From: Bacteroidales bacterium
GTDB taxonomy: Bacteria > Bacteroidota > Bacteroidia > Bacteroidales > UBA932
NCBI GenBank assembly: GCA_017458145.1
Contig: JAFTGA010000019.1
Location: 35,818-99,817 of the forward strand
Length of the DNA: 64,000 bases
Direction of reading: 5' to 3'
In this document: positions 18,490 to 27,311 of the stretch, one piece after another
Layout: each line of letters begins with the position of its first letter
Position numbering within the stretch: the first letter of the stretch is position 1
Position numbers and translations under genes: made by a program
The notes under the pieces: model-generated
What the model saw: only the letters and a program-made list of their open reading frames with translations
Database searches by the model: none
Told to the model about the DNA's origin: nothing

Positions 18490-19434
18490 CTATTTCGCGA
18501 TGTTTTCGCGCATTTCGGTGTCGGCCTGGATGTTCTTCATCCGGTAATAGTCCATGATGCCGAGATTGCCGCTGCGGAAAGCCTCGGCCATGGCGAGGGG
18601 CACCTGCGCCTCGGCTTCGATGACCTTGGCCCGCGCCTCCTGCGCCTTGGCCTTCATCTCCTGTTCCTGAGCCACCGCCATCGCGCGGCGCTCCTCGGCG
18701 CGGGCCTGGGCGATGTTCTTGTCGGCATCGGCCTGGTCCATCTGCAGGACGGCGCCGATGTTCTTGCCCACGTCGATGTCGGCGATGTCGATCGAGAGGA
18801 TCTCGTAGGCCGTGCCGGCATCGAGGCCCTTGCCCAGCACCAGCTTGGAGATGCTGTCCGGATTCTCGAGCACGGACTTGTGGCTCTCGGAGGAGCCGAT
18901 GGAGGACACGATGCCCTCGCCCACGCGCGCCAGGATCGTCTCCTCGCCGGCGCCGCCGACGAGTTGTTTGATGTTCGCGCGCACGGTCACGCGCGCCTTG
19001 GCGATCAGCTGGATGCCGTCCTTCGCCACGGCCGTGACGGGCGGGGTGTTGATGACCTTCGGATTCACGGACATCTGCACGGCTTCGAGCACGTCGCGGC
19101 CCGCCAGGTCGATCGCGGAGGCCATCTTGAAGTCCAGGGGGATGTTGGCCTTGTTGGCGGAGATGAGCGCCATCACGACCTTGGTCACATTGCCGCGTGC
19201 GAGATAATGCGCTTCCAGCTCATTGGCTTTCAGGGTGAGGCCGGCCTTGGTGCCGGTGATCAGGGCCATCACGATGGTGCGGGGGTTCACGCCCCTCCAG
19301 CGCATCAGCACAAGCTGGATCAGGGACACATACACGCCGGACAGGACGGCCTGGAACCACAGGGCCACCGGGAAGAACCACAGGATGATGACGAGACCGA
19401 TGATCGCAATCGCGATCCAGATGACAGGATTCAT
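18490..19434 (-). CDS. floA: flotillin-like protein FloA
   Basis: 314 residues, matching the UPF0365/YqfA FloA family that scaffolds membrane microdomains. A membrane-inserting hydrophobic segment lies at residues 4-40, followed by an SPFH/band-7 domain with [21 protein letters not shown] and [22 protein letters not shown]-terminal Ala/Glu-rich coiled coil ([20 protein letters not shown]) ends in [20 protein letters not shown]. It follows the NfeD-family gene by six bases, the usual partnership of flotillins with NfeD proteins. Confidence 0.93.
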   Translation of the reverse strand: MNPVIWIAIAIIGLVIILWFFPVALWFQAVLSGVYVSLIQLVLMRWRGVNPRTIVMALITGTKAGLTLKANELEAHYLARGNVTKVVMALISANKANIPLDFKMASAIDLAGRDVLEAVQMSVNPKVINTPPVTAVAKDGIQLIAKARVTVRANIKQLVGGAGEETILARVGEGIVSSIGSSESHKSVLENPDSISKLVLGKGLDAGTAYEILSIDIADIDVGKNIGAVLQMDQADADKNIAQARAEERRAMAVAQEQEMKAKAQEARAKVIEAEAQVPLAMAEAFRSGNLGIMDYYRMKNIQADTEMRENIAK

Positions 19435-19440
19435 AAATGC

Positions 19441-19911
19441 TTATTCTTGGTTGACAGGTTTGACGACGGGTTTGTTCTCTTCGATTGCGACGACTTCCAC
19501 CGGCGTGCCGGCGGCGACCATCGTGTTGTCGTGGCTCTTGACCTCGCAGGAGACGGTGCCGAAGCGGCCCGTGCCCAGCGGCGCGAGGCGCGTGAAGGCG
19601 ATGCCGCGGTCGCCCACGTGCACCTTCTCCGCCTCCGTGCCCACGCGGGAGGTCACTTCGGTCCTGAGTTCGAAGCGCTTCCAGGTCTTGGCGCGCAGCG
19701 CGAAGAAGAGCAGCACCGCGAGCACCACCACGGAAACCAGCAGGGTCCACCATCCGGCGGCGGGAGAGATGTCCGCGAAGGCGTACCAGCACGCGGCCAC
19801 GAGCGAGCCGAGGCTCAGGAATCCGGCTACGCCCACGCCTGGGATAAGAAGCATTTCAACGAGCATCAGGATGATGCCCAGTACGATGAGGGAAACGACG
19901 ATCCACCACAT
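19441..19911 (-). CDS. NfeD-family membrane protein
   Basis: 156 residues with the short-NfeD layout. Two or three membrane helices (WWIVVSLIVLGIILMLVEML, then VAGFLSLGSLVAACWYAF and LLVSVVVLAVLLFFAL) are followed by a C-terminal OB-fold (VGDRGIAFTRLAPLGTGRF ... VVAAGTPVEVVAIEEN). It has no N-terminal protease domain. The start at 19911 (MWWIVV) is favoured over an upstream in-frame ATG at 19965, because a promoter box and a terminator lie between the two. It forms an operon with floA. Confidence 0.88.
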   Translation of the reverse strand: MWWIVVSLIVLGIILMLVEMLLIPGVGVAGFLSLGSLVAACWYAFADISPAAGWWTLLVSVVVLAVLLFFALRAKTWKRFELRTEVTSRVGTEAEKVHVGDRGIAFTRLAPLGTGRFGTVSCEVKSHDNTMVAAGTPVEVVAIEENKPVVKPVNQE

Positions 19912-19934
19912 AGAAAACACAGTTGATATCCGTA

Positions 19935-19942
19935 CAAATATA
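19935..19942 (-). promoter_or_regulatory. promoter of the nfeD-floA operon
   Basis: TATATTTG on the minus strand, with a TTG 20 bases further upstream (CAA at 19963-19965 on the plus strand) at the -33 position. This is the best complete Bacteroidota promoter in the window. The -33 part lies within the malQ terminator hairpin. Confidence 0.6.
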
Positions 19943-19944
19943 TA

Positions 19945-19976
19945 GAAAATCCGGCTCGTATGCAAGCCGGATTTTC
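19945..19976 (-). terminator. terminator of the glucan operon, downstream of malQ
   Basis: A perfect 12-bp inverted repeat (arms 19945-19956 and 19965-19976, GAAAATCCGGCT / AGCCGGATTTTC) with an 8-base loop, 18 bases past the malQ stop. It ends the ten-gene transcript. Confidence 0.75.
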
Positions 19977-19994
19977 ATGGATTCACCGCAGCGC

Positions 19995-21857
19995 TTACGC
20001 CGTGCGGCGCGAATCCTTGACCATACCCTCGACGAGGACGTTGAGTTCGGAGGCTTTCAGCAGTTCGTCCACGTTGAAGTGCAGGCGGAAACGCCAGTGG
20101 TGCCTGGGATTGGCCGGTTCGTTGATCCGTTCCGCCATCCGGTCGGCGCGGCGCAGATCCTTGTCCAGCGCCACCCAGTCCTGCAGCGGGAAGATGGCGA
20201 GCATCGACGGGGAGTCGAGGAACTCCCACAGCATCCGGCGCACCTCCCACGGCTCCGGATCCGCCGGGCACTGCATGCGCAGGGTCTCCATATCGTGGCT
20301 GGAAGTGGCGCAGACGCTCAGATACTTCCATTCGCCTTCCTGCTCCATCCCGCGCATCTTCAGCGAGAGGATCTTCTCATGGTCCATCACGCCGGGCACG
20401 CAGTCGGGCACCATCCCGAGGTCTTCCCCGCAGGCGAGCATCCCCGTGGCGCCGAGCAGTTCGGGGAGCTTGCGCTCCGCATTGCGGCGCCAGAACGCGT
20501 CGTGGCGGTGGTAGAAAAAGTCGTTGTACAGGGCGCCGAAGCGCTCCTGCTGCCACTGCGGCAGGTTGTAGGAGGCGGGCGAAATCAGCGGCTGGTACAT
20601 CCCCGGATGGCGCGGATCCTCGTGGAAGAGCCCTTCGATGGGCAGCTGCAGGTAGTGGATCTCGTCGGCGGAATACGGGAGGGCCGGATTGAAGTGGCCC
20701 ATCATGCCGCTCTGGAACTCCGTCGGGATCTCCCAGATACGGAAGAAGCCGAGGATGTGGTCGATGCGGAAGGCGTCGAAATAGCGGCTCATCTTGCGCA
20801 GACGCGCTTTCCACCAGGCGAAGTCGTCTTTCGCCATCTCTTCCCAGTTGTAGGTCGGGAAGCCCCAGTTCTGCCCGTCGGTGGAGAAATAGTCGGGCGG
20901 GGCGCCGGTCGAGGAGTCAAGGTTGAAGAGCTCCGGATGCCAGTAAGCCTCGGCGCTGTCGGCGCTCACGCCGATCGGCAGGTCGCCCTTGAGCGAGACG
21001 CCCTTGGCGCGGGCATAGTCCACTTCTTCGCCGAACTGCTTGTCCAGGTGGTACTGCATCCAGCAATAATACTCCGGCTCCAACTTGTCGCGCCGGGCGC
21101 AGAAGGCGGCATACTCTTCCAGCCAGTAGGCGTTCTCCTTGACGAATCTCTTGTAGGCGGCGGAGGCGCAGTCCCGCTCGCCGCGCGCCTCGAAGGCCTG
21201 GCGGATGTAGGCCATCTTGGCTTTGAACACCTTCGGATAGTCCAGCTCCGGCAGGGCGTTGAGTGCGGCCTGCTGCTTCCTGAAGGCGGCGTCGGCCTTG
21301 ATCCCGAGGTCCTGCAGGTGGATGTAGAGCGGATGCAGGGCGAAGGTGGACACGGGGCTGTAGGGGTAAGAATCGGTCCAGGTGCCCTTGCGGGTGGTAT
21401 CGTTGACCGGCAGCAGCTGGAGGATGCACTGCCCCGTGGCGGCGGCCCAGTCCACGAGCGGCCGCAGGTCGCGGAACTCGCCGATGCCGAAGTCGTCCGC
21501 GCTGCGCAGCGAGAACACGGGCACCGCGGTACCCGCACCGCGGAATCCGGGACGGTCGAACATCGCCGCCTGGTGCTCGCGCGGGAACGGGCAGCCCGGA
21601 ATCGGGCAGTCGATCCACGCATCCGTGATCACGGCGGCGCTCTTGCCGGCGTGGTGTTTCCACTCGGTGCGCACGATCAGTCCGTCCCGCATCACCACAT
21701 AGGTATAATCCTTCAGGGCCGCGGCGGGACAGTTCTTGACCGTCACGCTCCAGATCGCGCCCTCGCCCCACTGCATGGGGTATTTCTTGTCCTGGAGGAC
21801 CAGCGCGAGGCTCTCGCCCCACGCAGTCTCGTACTTTATCTTGAATGTTACTGTCAT
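19995..21857 (-). CDS. malQ: 4-alpha-glucanotransferase (GH77) with N-terminal CBM20-like domain
   Basis: 620 residues and no signal peptide, so cytosolic. It transfers alpha-1,4-glucan segments between malto-oligosaccharides. An N-terminal CBM20-like sandwich (residues 1-85) precedes the GH77 barrel. Key residues are the nucleophile D366 in AFRIDHILG, the acid/base E478 in CGEDLG and D522 in SSHDMETLR; SYPYSPVSTFALHPLY is also typical. It resembles DPE2-type enzymes but has only one starch-binding domain and lacks the long catalytic insertion. It is the last gene of the operon, and its ATG overlaps the GH97 stop (ATGA at 21854-21857). Confidence 0.93.
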   Translation of the reverse strand: MTVTFKIKYETAWGESLALVLQDKKYPMQWGEGAIWSVTVKNCPAAALKDYTYVVMRDGLIVRTEWKHHAGKSAAVITDAWIDCPIPGCPFPREHQAAMFDRPGFRGAGTAVPVFSLRSADDFGIGEFRDLRPLVDWAAATGQCILQLLPVNDTTRKGTWTDSYPYSPVSTFALHPLYIHLQDLGIKADAAFRKQQAALNALPELDYPKVFKAKMAYIRQAFEARGERDCASAAYKRFVKENAYWLEEYAAFCARRDKLEPEYYCWMQYHLDKQFGEEVDYARAKGVSLKGDLPIGVSADSAEAYWHPELFNLDSSTGAPPDYFSTDGQNWGFPTYNWEEMAKDDFAWWKARLRKMSRYFDAFRIDHILGFFRIWEIPTEFQSGMMGHFNPALPYSADEIHYLQLPIEGLFHEDPRHPGMYQPLISPASYNLPQWQQERFGALYNDFFYHRHDAFWRRNAERKLPELLGATGMLACGEDLGMVPDCVPGVMDHEKILSLKMRGMEQEGEWKYLSVCATSSHDMETLRMQCPADPEPWEVRRMLWEFLDSPSMLAIFPLQDWVALDKDLRRADRMAERINEPANPRHHWRFRLHFNVDELLKASELNVLVEGMVKDSRRTA

Positions 21858-24043
21858 AGTCTCTCAAACGAAATCCCGAAACCGCCTCCCGGCGCCATCG
21901 TGAGGTCCAGGACGCTGTCCGGCGTGACGGTCTGCTTCGTGATCCGGTAGGCCTGCGGGTTGGTCTTGTAGTGGGAGTCGGGGGCGTCGGCGTAGACCGT
22001 GGCCTCGTAGCGGCCCGGTTCCAGGAAGTCCAGCTTCACGCTGAAGCTGCGCTCCTGAGCGTCCGTGACGCCGCCGCAGAACCACTGCCCGGACCCCTTG
22101 GCCTTGCGGGCCACCACGATGTACTCCATCGGCTCGGCTTCCAGGTAACGGCTCTCGCTCCAGTCCACGGCCACGTCCTTGATGAACTGGAAGGCGTCCA
22201 TGAAACGGCTGTAATGCTCCGGCGTGTCGGCCGCCATCTGCAGCGGCGAATACATCGTCAGGTACAGGCCCAGCTGTCCGCCGATGGTGGAATTGACATA
22301 CGAGTCGTTGCCGCACCAGTCCTTGAGGTTCTGCTCGAAGATCCCCGGCGTGTAGTCCATCGGGCCGCCGTTGAGGCGCGTGAAGGGCAGGATGGCCGTA
22401 TGGCCGGGCGTGATGCCGCCGAAGGCCTGGTATTCCGTGCCCATCGCGGATTCGTTGCCGATCAGGTTGGGATACGTGCGGCACAGGCCGGTCGGACGCA
22501 CCGCCTCGTGGGCGTTGACCATGATGTGGTGCCGGGCGGCTTCGGTGATGCAATACAGGTAGTGGTTGATCATCCACTGGCTGTAGTGGTGCAGGCCCTG
22601 CGGGAGGATGTCGCCCACGTAGCCGGACTTGACGGCGTCATAGCCGTAGCGGTTCATCAGAGAATAGGCCGCCTCCAGGTGGCGTTCGTAATTGCGGATG
22701 CTGGAGGAGGTCTCATGGTGCATCACCAGGCGGATGCCCTTCTTGTGGGCATAGGCATTGAGCGCGTCGATGTCGAAATCGGGATACGGGGTCTGGAAGT
22801 CGAAGACGAAGTCCTTGTTACAATTGGCCCACTCTTCCCAGCCGATGTTCCAGCCCTCGACGAGCAGGGCGTCGAAGCCGTTCTCCGCGGCGAAGTCGAT
22901 GTATTTGCGCACGTTGTCGTTGTTGGCGCTGTGGCGCCCGTTGGGCTGCGCGGCCTTGTAGTCGAAGCGGTCCAGGTGGATGCCGACGGCGTCGGTGTAG
23001 GCCCAGGAGCCCGCGCCCGCGATCATCTCCCACCACACGCCCATGTACTTGACGGGATGGATCCAGCTCACGTCATCCAGCGCGCAGGGCTCGTTGAGGT
23101 TGAGCACCAGGCGCGAGGCGAGCTGGTCCGTAGCCGAGGCGGCCACCTGTACGGTGCGCCAGGGGGTCCTGGCGGGGGTGGTCAGATTGCCCTTCCAGCC
23201 CTCTGCGTCCGGGGTGAGGTGGGCGCGCAGGGTGTGCGTCTTTTCGTCCACGAGCAGGTGCATGCAGGGGAAGTCCACCAGGGCGGCCTCGTGGATGTTG
23301 ACATAGAGCCCGCCGGGGGTCTTCATCTGCAGGGAGGTCTGCACGCCGGAGGTGCTGAACGGGGTCTGGCTACTGTTGCCGCGCATCTTGTCGCGGAAAT
23401 GCGCGCAGACTTCCGACAGCCGGGTGCAGTTGTACTCATACTCCTGGGTGTCGTAGTCGCCCGGGATCCACCAGGCGGTGTTGTCCTCCGCGCAGGCGAA
23501 CTCGGTATTCTCCTCCTTGATCACGAAATGCACCAGGCTCTGGTCGCCGGGGAATTCGTAGCGGAAGCCCAGGCCGTCGTCGAACAGGCGGAAGCGTACA
23601 TCCATCCGGCGGCCGCTTTCCGGCTGCTTCAGCTGCACCAGCAGCTCGTTGTAGCAGTTGCGGATCTGCGACTCTTCGCCCCAGACCGGCTCCCAGACTT
23701 CGTCGAAGCTGTCCGTGGCCGTCCCGGCGAGTTCGAATCCGCGGTCGAAGGCGATGAGCCCTTCGCGGTCCCGCTTGCCGATGGAGCCGTCCGAACGGTA
23801 GTCCAGGTCTTCGGCCTTGACCACGCCGCGCAGGGTGAAGCCCAGGCGCCCCGGCGTCAGGACGGCCGTCCCCTCGCGCTCAAGGGAGTAGTACGGAGTA
23901 CCGGCTTCGGACAGGTAGAAGGCCATCCGGAGATTGCCGTCCGGGGAGGAAAGCTCGGCCCGGGCCTGCGGAGCGGGGGCGGGAGCGGCGGTGCAGGCGG
24001 CCAGCAGCGCCGCCAGGGGGAGCAGAAGGTTCTTGAAAAGCAT
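21854..24043 (-). CDS. susB: GH97 alpha-glucosidase, SusB-like
   Basis: 729 residues. It releases glucose from the non-reducing ends of malto-oligosaccharides. The leader has a lipobox (ALLAAC, Cys17), so it is probably a periplasmic-facing lipoprotein. The N-terminal GH97 beta-sandwich (SSPDGNLRMAFYLSEAGTPY) is followed by a TIM barrel with VEGWNIGWEEW, MHHETSSSIRNYE, VNAHEAVRPTG and IGNESAMGTEY. The glutamates in NAHE and GNE, together with a glycine (VKSGYVGD) where retaining members have a nucleophilic Asp, suggest the inverting SusB type; that detail is inferred. The start at 24043 leaves 13 bases to the previous stop. Confidence 0.92.
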   Translation of the reverse strand: MLFKNLLLPLAALLAACTAAPAPAPQARAELSSPDGNLRMAFYLSEAGTPYYSLEREGTAVLTPGRLGFTLRGVVKAEDLDYRSDGSIGKRDREGLIAFDRGFELAGTATDSFDEVWEPVWGEESQIRNCYNELLVQLKQPESGRRMDVRFRLFDDGLGFRYEFPGDQSLVHFVIKEENTEFACAEDNTAWWIPGDYDTQEYEYNCTRLSEVCAHFRDKMRGNSSQTPFSTSGVQTSLQMKTPGGLYVNIHEAALVDFPCMHLLVDEKTHTLRAHLTPDAEGWKGNLTTPARTPWRTVQVAASATDQLASRLVLNLNEPCALDDVSWIHPVKYMGVWWEMIAGAGSWAYTDAVGIHLDRFDYKAAQPNGRHSANNDNVRKYIDFAAENGFDALLVEGWNIGWEEWANCNKDFVFDFQTPYPDFDIDALNAYAHKKGIRLVMHHETSSSIRNYERHLEAAYSLMNRYGYDAVKSGYVGDILPQGLHHYSQWMINHYLYCITEAARHHIMVNAHEAVRPTGLCRTYPNLIGNESAMGTEYQAFGGITPGHTAILPFTRLNGGPMDYTPGIFEQNLKDWCGNDSYVNSTIGGQLGLYLTMYSPLQMAADTPEHYSRFMDAFQFIKDVAVDWSESRYLEAEPMEYIVVARKAKGSGQWFCGGVTDAQERSFSVKLDFLEPGRYEATVYADAPDSHYKTNPQAYRITKQTVTPDSVLDLTMAPGGGFGISFERL

Positions 24044-24056
24044 TGCGGTCGTAAAG

Positions 24057-25322
24057 TTAATAAATAATCCAGCCCCAAGGGTCAAGCGTGACGGTTTTTT
24101 CGCCGGTATTCACCTCGACCGGTTCCGCTGTCAGGTTGGCCCAGACCGTGACGGAGTCCTGTCCGGCGCTGCGGCGGAAGGCCAGTACGCCCTCCGGGAC
24201 CGTGTCGATATACTCGGCGGGAGCGCCCGTCCCGCCCGCCGCCAGGCAGGGATGCGCGTGGCGCAGGGCGACCAGGTCCCGGATGAAGGTGGTGTAGCCG
24301 TTCGGGCTCCAGTCCGTGACGGGATCCTTCTCGAAGAAGGCCAGGCGGCGCGTCAGGCCGATCTCCTGGCCCGTATAGACCAGCGGCTGGCCCTTGGGCA
24401 GGGTGAAGCAGAGCACCGCCATCACCTCGGCGGCGTCGCCCATCCGCTCGAATTCGCTGCCCGCCCAGGAATTCTCGTCGTGGTTGGAGGTGAACATCAG
24501 GCGGTAGCCGTCCGCGCCCATCCAGGCGTCATCCTCGTCCAGGTATGTCCGCAGGTCCTTCACGCCCTTCTTGCCCTGGGCGATGTCGTTGAGCAGGTGG
24601 TGGAGCTTCCAGGCATAGGTGGCATCGAAGAGCGCGGCAAGCTCCGGGTTTTCGGCCTCGGCCAGCAGATAGATGTCGGGGTAGTCGCGCCGGATGCCGG
24701 GCAGGATCCCCTTCCAGAAAGTGGCAGGCATCTCGGCCGCGGCGTCGCAGCGGAAGCCGTCCACGCCCCGCTCGAGCCAGAAGCGCATGCACTCGTCCTG
24801 GGCGGCCCAGACGGCCTCGTTCCTGTAGTTGAGGCTGCGGGTGTCGGTCCAGTCGTATTCCCAGACGGCGCGGCCCAGCGAGTCGCGCTCGTAAAAGTCC
24901 GCGGGCTTGCCCTCCATCCACACATGGTCGGGCGCCGTCTGGTTGGCCACCCAGTCGAGAATGACCTTGAATCCAGCCTTGTGCGCGGCGGCGAGCAGGT
25001 CGTCGAAGTCCTGCATCGTGCCGAACTCGGGATTGACCTTGGTATAGTCGGAAATGGCATAGTAGGAGCCCAGGCTGCCCTTGCGCTCCACCTGGCCGAT
25101 CTCGTACATCGGCATCAGCCAGAGGATGTCCACGCCGAGGTCCCTGAGCCGGGGAAGCTGGGCCTCGACGGCCTTGAAGGTCCCTTCGGGCGAGAACTGG
25201 CGGATATTGACCTCATAAACCACGGTGTTGCGGGTCCATTCTGGGTGCAGGGGTGCGGCGGACCGCTTGCAGGCGGACAGGCAGAGCAGCGCCGCCAGCA
25301 GGAAGAGAAGCGTTTTTTTCAT
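24057..25322 (-). CDS. GH13 alpha-amylase family lipoprotein
   Basis: 421 residues with a lipobox (LCLSAC, Cys18). A compact GH13 barrel with all catalytic residues: D193 in GFRCDAAAE, E222 in LLAEAENP and D282 in FTSNHDEN. Region I is DWVANQTAPDH (residues 123-133), with N/Q where many amylases have NH. It lacks extra starch-binding domains. It sits between the SusA-like and GH97 genes and probably acts on oligosaccharides in the periplasm or at the membrane. Exact specificity cannot be read from the sequence. Confidence 0.9.
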   Translation of the reverse strand: MKKTLLFLLAALLCLSACKRSAAPLHPEWTRNTVVYEVNIRQFSPEGTFKAVEAQLPRLRDLGVDILWLMPMYEIGQVERKGSLGSYYAISDYTKVNPEFGTMQDFDDLLAAAHKAGFKVILDWVANQTAPDHVWMEGKPADFYERDSLGRAVWEYDWTDTRSLNYRNEAVWAAQDECMRFWLERGVDGFRCDAAAEMPATFWKGILPGIRRDYPDIYLLAEAENPELAALFDATYAWKLHHLLNDIAQGKKGVKDLRTYLDEDDAWMGADGYRLMFTSNHDENSWAGSEFERMGDAAEVMAVLCFTLPKGQPLVYTGQEIGLTRRLAFFEKDPVTDWSPNGYTTFIRDLVALRHAHPCLAAGGTGAPAEYIDTVPEGVLAFRRSAGQDSVTVWANLTAEPVEVNTGEKTVTLDPWGWIIY

Positions 25323-25330
25323 ATCCGGGA

Positions 25331-27295
25331 TTATCTGTTGAATTCAACGATCAGCGCGCTCTTGGGGCCGATTCTCACGCCGTCCCGGAGCTCGGTCTGC
25401 TCTCCGGTGAGCACATTGCGGCCCTGCACGGGGCCGGAGACGAACTCGCGGTAGTGGTGCCAGTCGAGGGAGCGCTCCTCGCCGGTGTTGTTGATATACA
25501 CGAACACGGCCTGCTCCGCGGTGTAGCGGAAGAAGGCGTAGGTGTTGTCGGTGATGTTCCTGTCGCCCACGTTCCTGCGCGAGAGGAAGTGCAGGGTGCG
25601 TCCCTGCTGGACGGCCTTGCAGCCCTTGCGCCACTGGAAGAGTGTGCGCGTGTAGTCGTGCAGGGCGGCGGCATCGCGGTACTGGCCCGCGGCGGCGCTG
25701 CGGCCCGCCGCCGAGAACAGGTCCGTCCCGTCGCCTTCCCAGCCGCCCGGGAAGTCGATGCGTTTGGCGCCGTCGTGGCTGGGCACGTCCTTGCGCTCCA
25801 GGAACATCATCTCGTCGCCGTAGTAGAGCTGCGGGATGCCGCGCAGGGTTGCCAGCAGCGCGAGGGCCAGCCGCATCCGGGCCGGATCCTGCCCGAGCAC
25901 GTCGCCGGTGCGGGCGTGGTCGTGGTTGGCGAAGAAGGTCATCATGTGGGAGAGATCCGTATAGGCGAAGTCCTGCGCCAGCACGGAATAGACGCGCGTC
26001 ATCCCCTCGTCCCAGTTCACGTGCTCCTCATTGAGGGCGCGCTTGATGGCGCTTTCCAGCGGGAAGTCCATGATGGAGGGGAGGTTCGAATTGAATCCGT
26101 TCGGATTGGGGTGGTCCTTCTGCCAGTAGGCGAGCTGGGGGATGTTGCTGTCCCAGCATTCGCCCACGATATTCATGGCCGGGTATTCGTCCGTGACGGC
26201 CTTGCACCACCGGGACATCGGCTCCGGCTCGTTGTAGGGATAGGTGTCCACGCGCAGGCCGTCCAGCCCGGCATATTCGATCCACCACACGGCCCACTGC
26301 TGGAAATACTTCAGCACGAAAGGATTGTCGAGATTCATGTCCGGCATCGAGGGGACGAACCAGCCGCTCTCCTGGCGTTCGCGGTCGCGCACCGAGGCGT
26401 TCGGGTCCATATAGACGGAGAAGAGGGCGTTCATCTGCATATACGGCTCCCCGCTGTGGTACCAGTCCTTGAACGGGGCGTCCTCCATCCACCAGTGGGC
26501 GGTGCCGCAGTGGTTGGTGACGATGTCCATGATGACCTTGATCCCCCGTGCGTGCGCGGCGTCCACGAAGGCCTTGTAGGCGGCGTTGTCGCCGAAGCGC
26601 GGGTCGATGTGGTAATAGTCGGCGCAGGCATAACCGTGGTAGGATTCGCGGGGCTGGTTGTCCAGCAGCAGCGGGGTGCACCAGATGGCCGTGGCGCCCA
26701 GGTCCGCGATGTAGTCCAGGTGGGCGGTCATCCCCTGGATGTCGCCGCCGTGGCGGCTCACGGCGGCGGCGCGGTCCACCCGGTCCGGCGTCGCGGGCAC
26801 GGTCCAGGCGCGCGCAGAGCCATCGTCATACGCTCCGCCCGGCCAGCCGGCGTCGTTGTCGGCGGTCGCCGAAGCGAAACGGTCTGGCATGATGAGGTAG
26901 ATCATGTCCGCGGTGGTGAAACTCTCCCGCCCGCGGCTGCCCGCCTCGCGCTCCCGGATGAGATAGGGATACTTGAATTGCTCCCCGTCCCGGGAAAAGA
27001 CGAGGTTGCAGGTGCCGGCGGCCTTGACCGCCACGTCCAGGAAGAGATAATTGGGGCTGTCGGCCTTGTGGACGGCCTTGATCTCCAGGCCTTTGCCTTC
27101 GACGGCTACGTCGCACCCGCCGATGCCGGGGCCTTGCACCAGCAATTGCAGGTCCGTATGCATTCCGGTCCACCAGCTCAGCGGTTCCACCCGCGTGACC
27201 TGTCCGGCGGCTTCGGCTACGCCGGAATAGTCCGGCACCTGCCTGCAGGCGCCCAGCGCCAGCAAGCACAAAAACAGGTATAGAGTTCTTTTCAT
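25331..27295 (-). CDS. susA: GH13 neopullulanase/cyclomaltodextrinase, SusA-like
   Basis: 654 residues starting at 27295 with a lipobox (LALGAC, Cys17). An N-terminal Cyc-maltodext_N-type sandwich (about 28-115, RVEPLSWWTGMHTDLQLLVQ) precedes the GH13 barrel (MIYLIMPDRFA). Catalytic residues are D350 in GLRVDTYPY, E379 in NIVGECWDS, and the Asp of FFANHDHAR. The small C-terminal sandwich ends ALIVEFNR. This is the SusA architecture: a periplasmic enzyme cleaving imported malto-oligosaccharides and cyclodextrins. It lies 8 bases upstream of the next GH13 gene and 16 bases downstream of the GH53 gene. Confidence 0.92.
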   Translation of the reverse strand: MKRTLYLFLCLLALGACRQVPDYSGVAEAAGQVTRVEPLSWWTGMHTDLQLLVQGPGIGGCDVAVEGKGLEIKAVHKADSPNYLFLDVAVKAAGTCNLVFSRDGEQFKYPYLIREREAGSRGRESFTTADMIYLIMPDRFASATADNDAGWPGGAYDDGSARAWTVPATPDRVDRAAAVSRHGGDIQGMTAHLDYIADLGATAIWCTPLLLDNQPRESYHGYACADYYHIDPRFGDNAAYKAFVDAAHARGIKVIMDIVTNHCGTAHWWMEDAPFKDWYHSGEPYMQMNALFSVYMDPNASVRDRERQESGWFVPSMPDMNLDNPFVLKYFQQWAVWWIEYAGLDGLRVDTYPYNEPEPMSRWCKAVTDEYPAMNIVGECWDSNIPQLAYWQKDHPNPNGFNSNLPSIMDFPLESAIKRALNEEHVNWDEGMTRVYSVLAQDFAYTDLSHMMTFFANHDHARTGDVLGQDPARMRLALALLATLRGIPQLYYGDEMMFLERKDVPSHDGAKRIDFPGGWEGDGTDLFSAAGRSAAAGQYRDAAALHDYTRTLFQWRKGCKAVQQGRTLHFLSRRNVGDRNITDNTYAFFRYTAEQAVFVYINNTGEERSLDWHHYREFVSGPVQGRNVLTGEQTELRDGVRIGPKSALIVEFNR

Positions 27296-27311
27296 ATATT
27301 CTGGCCTCCCG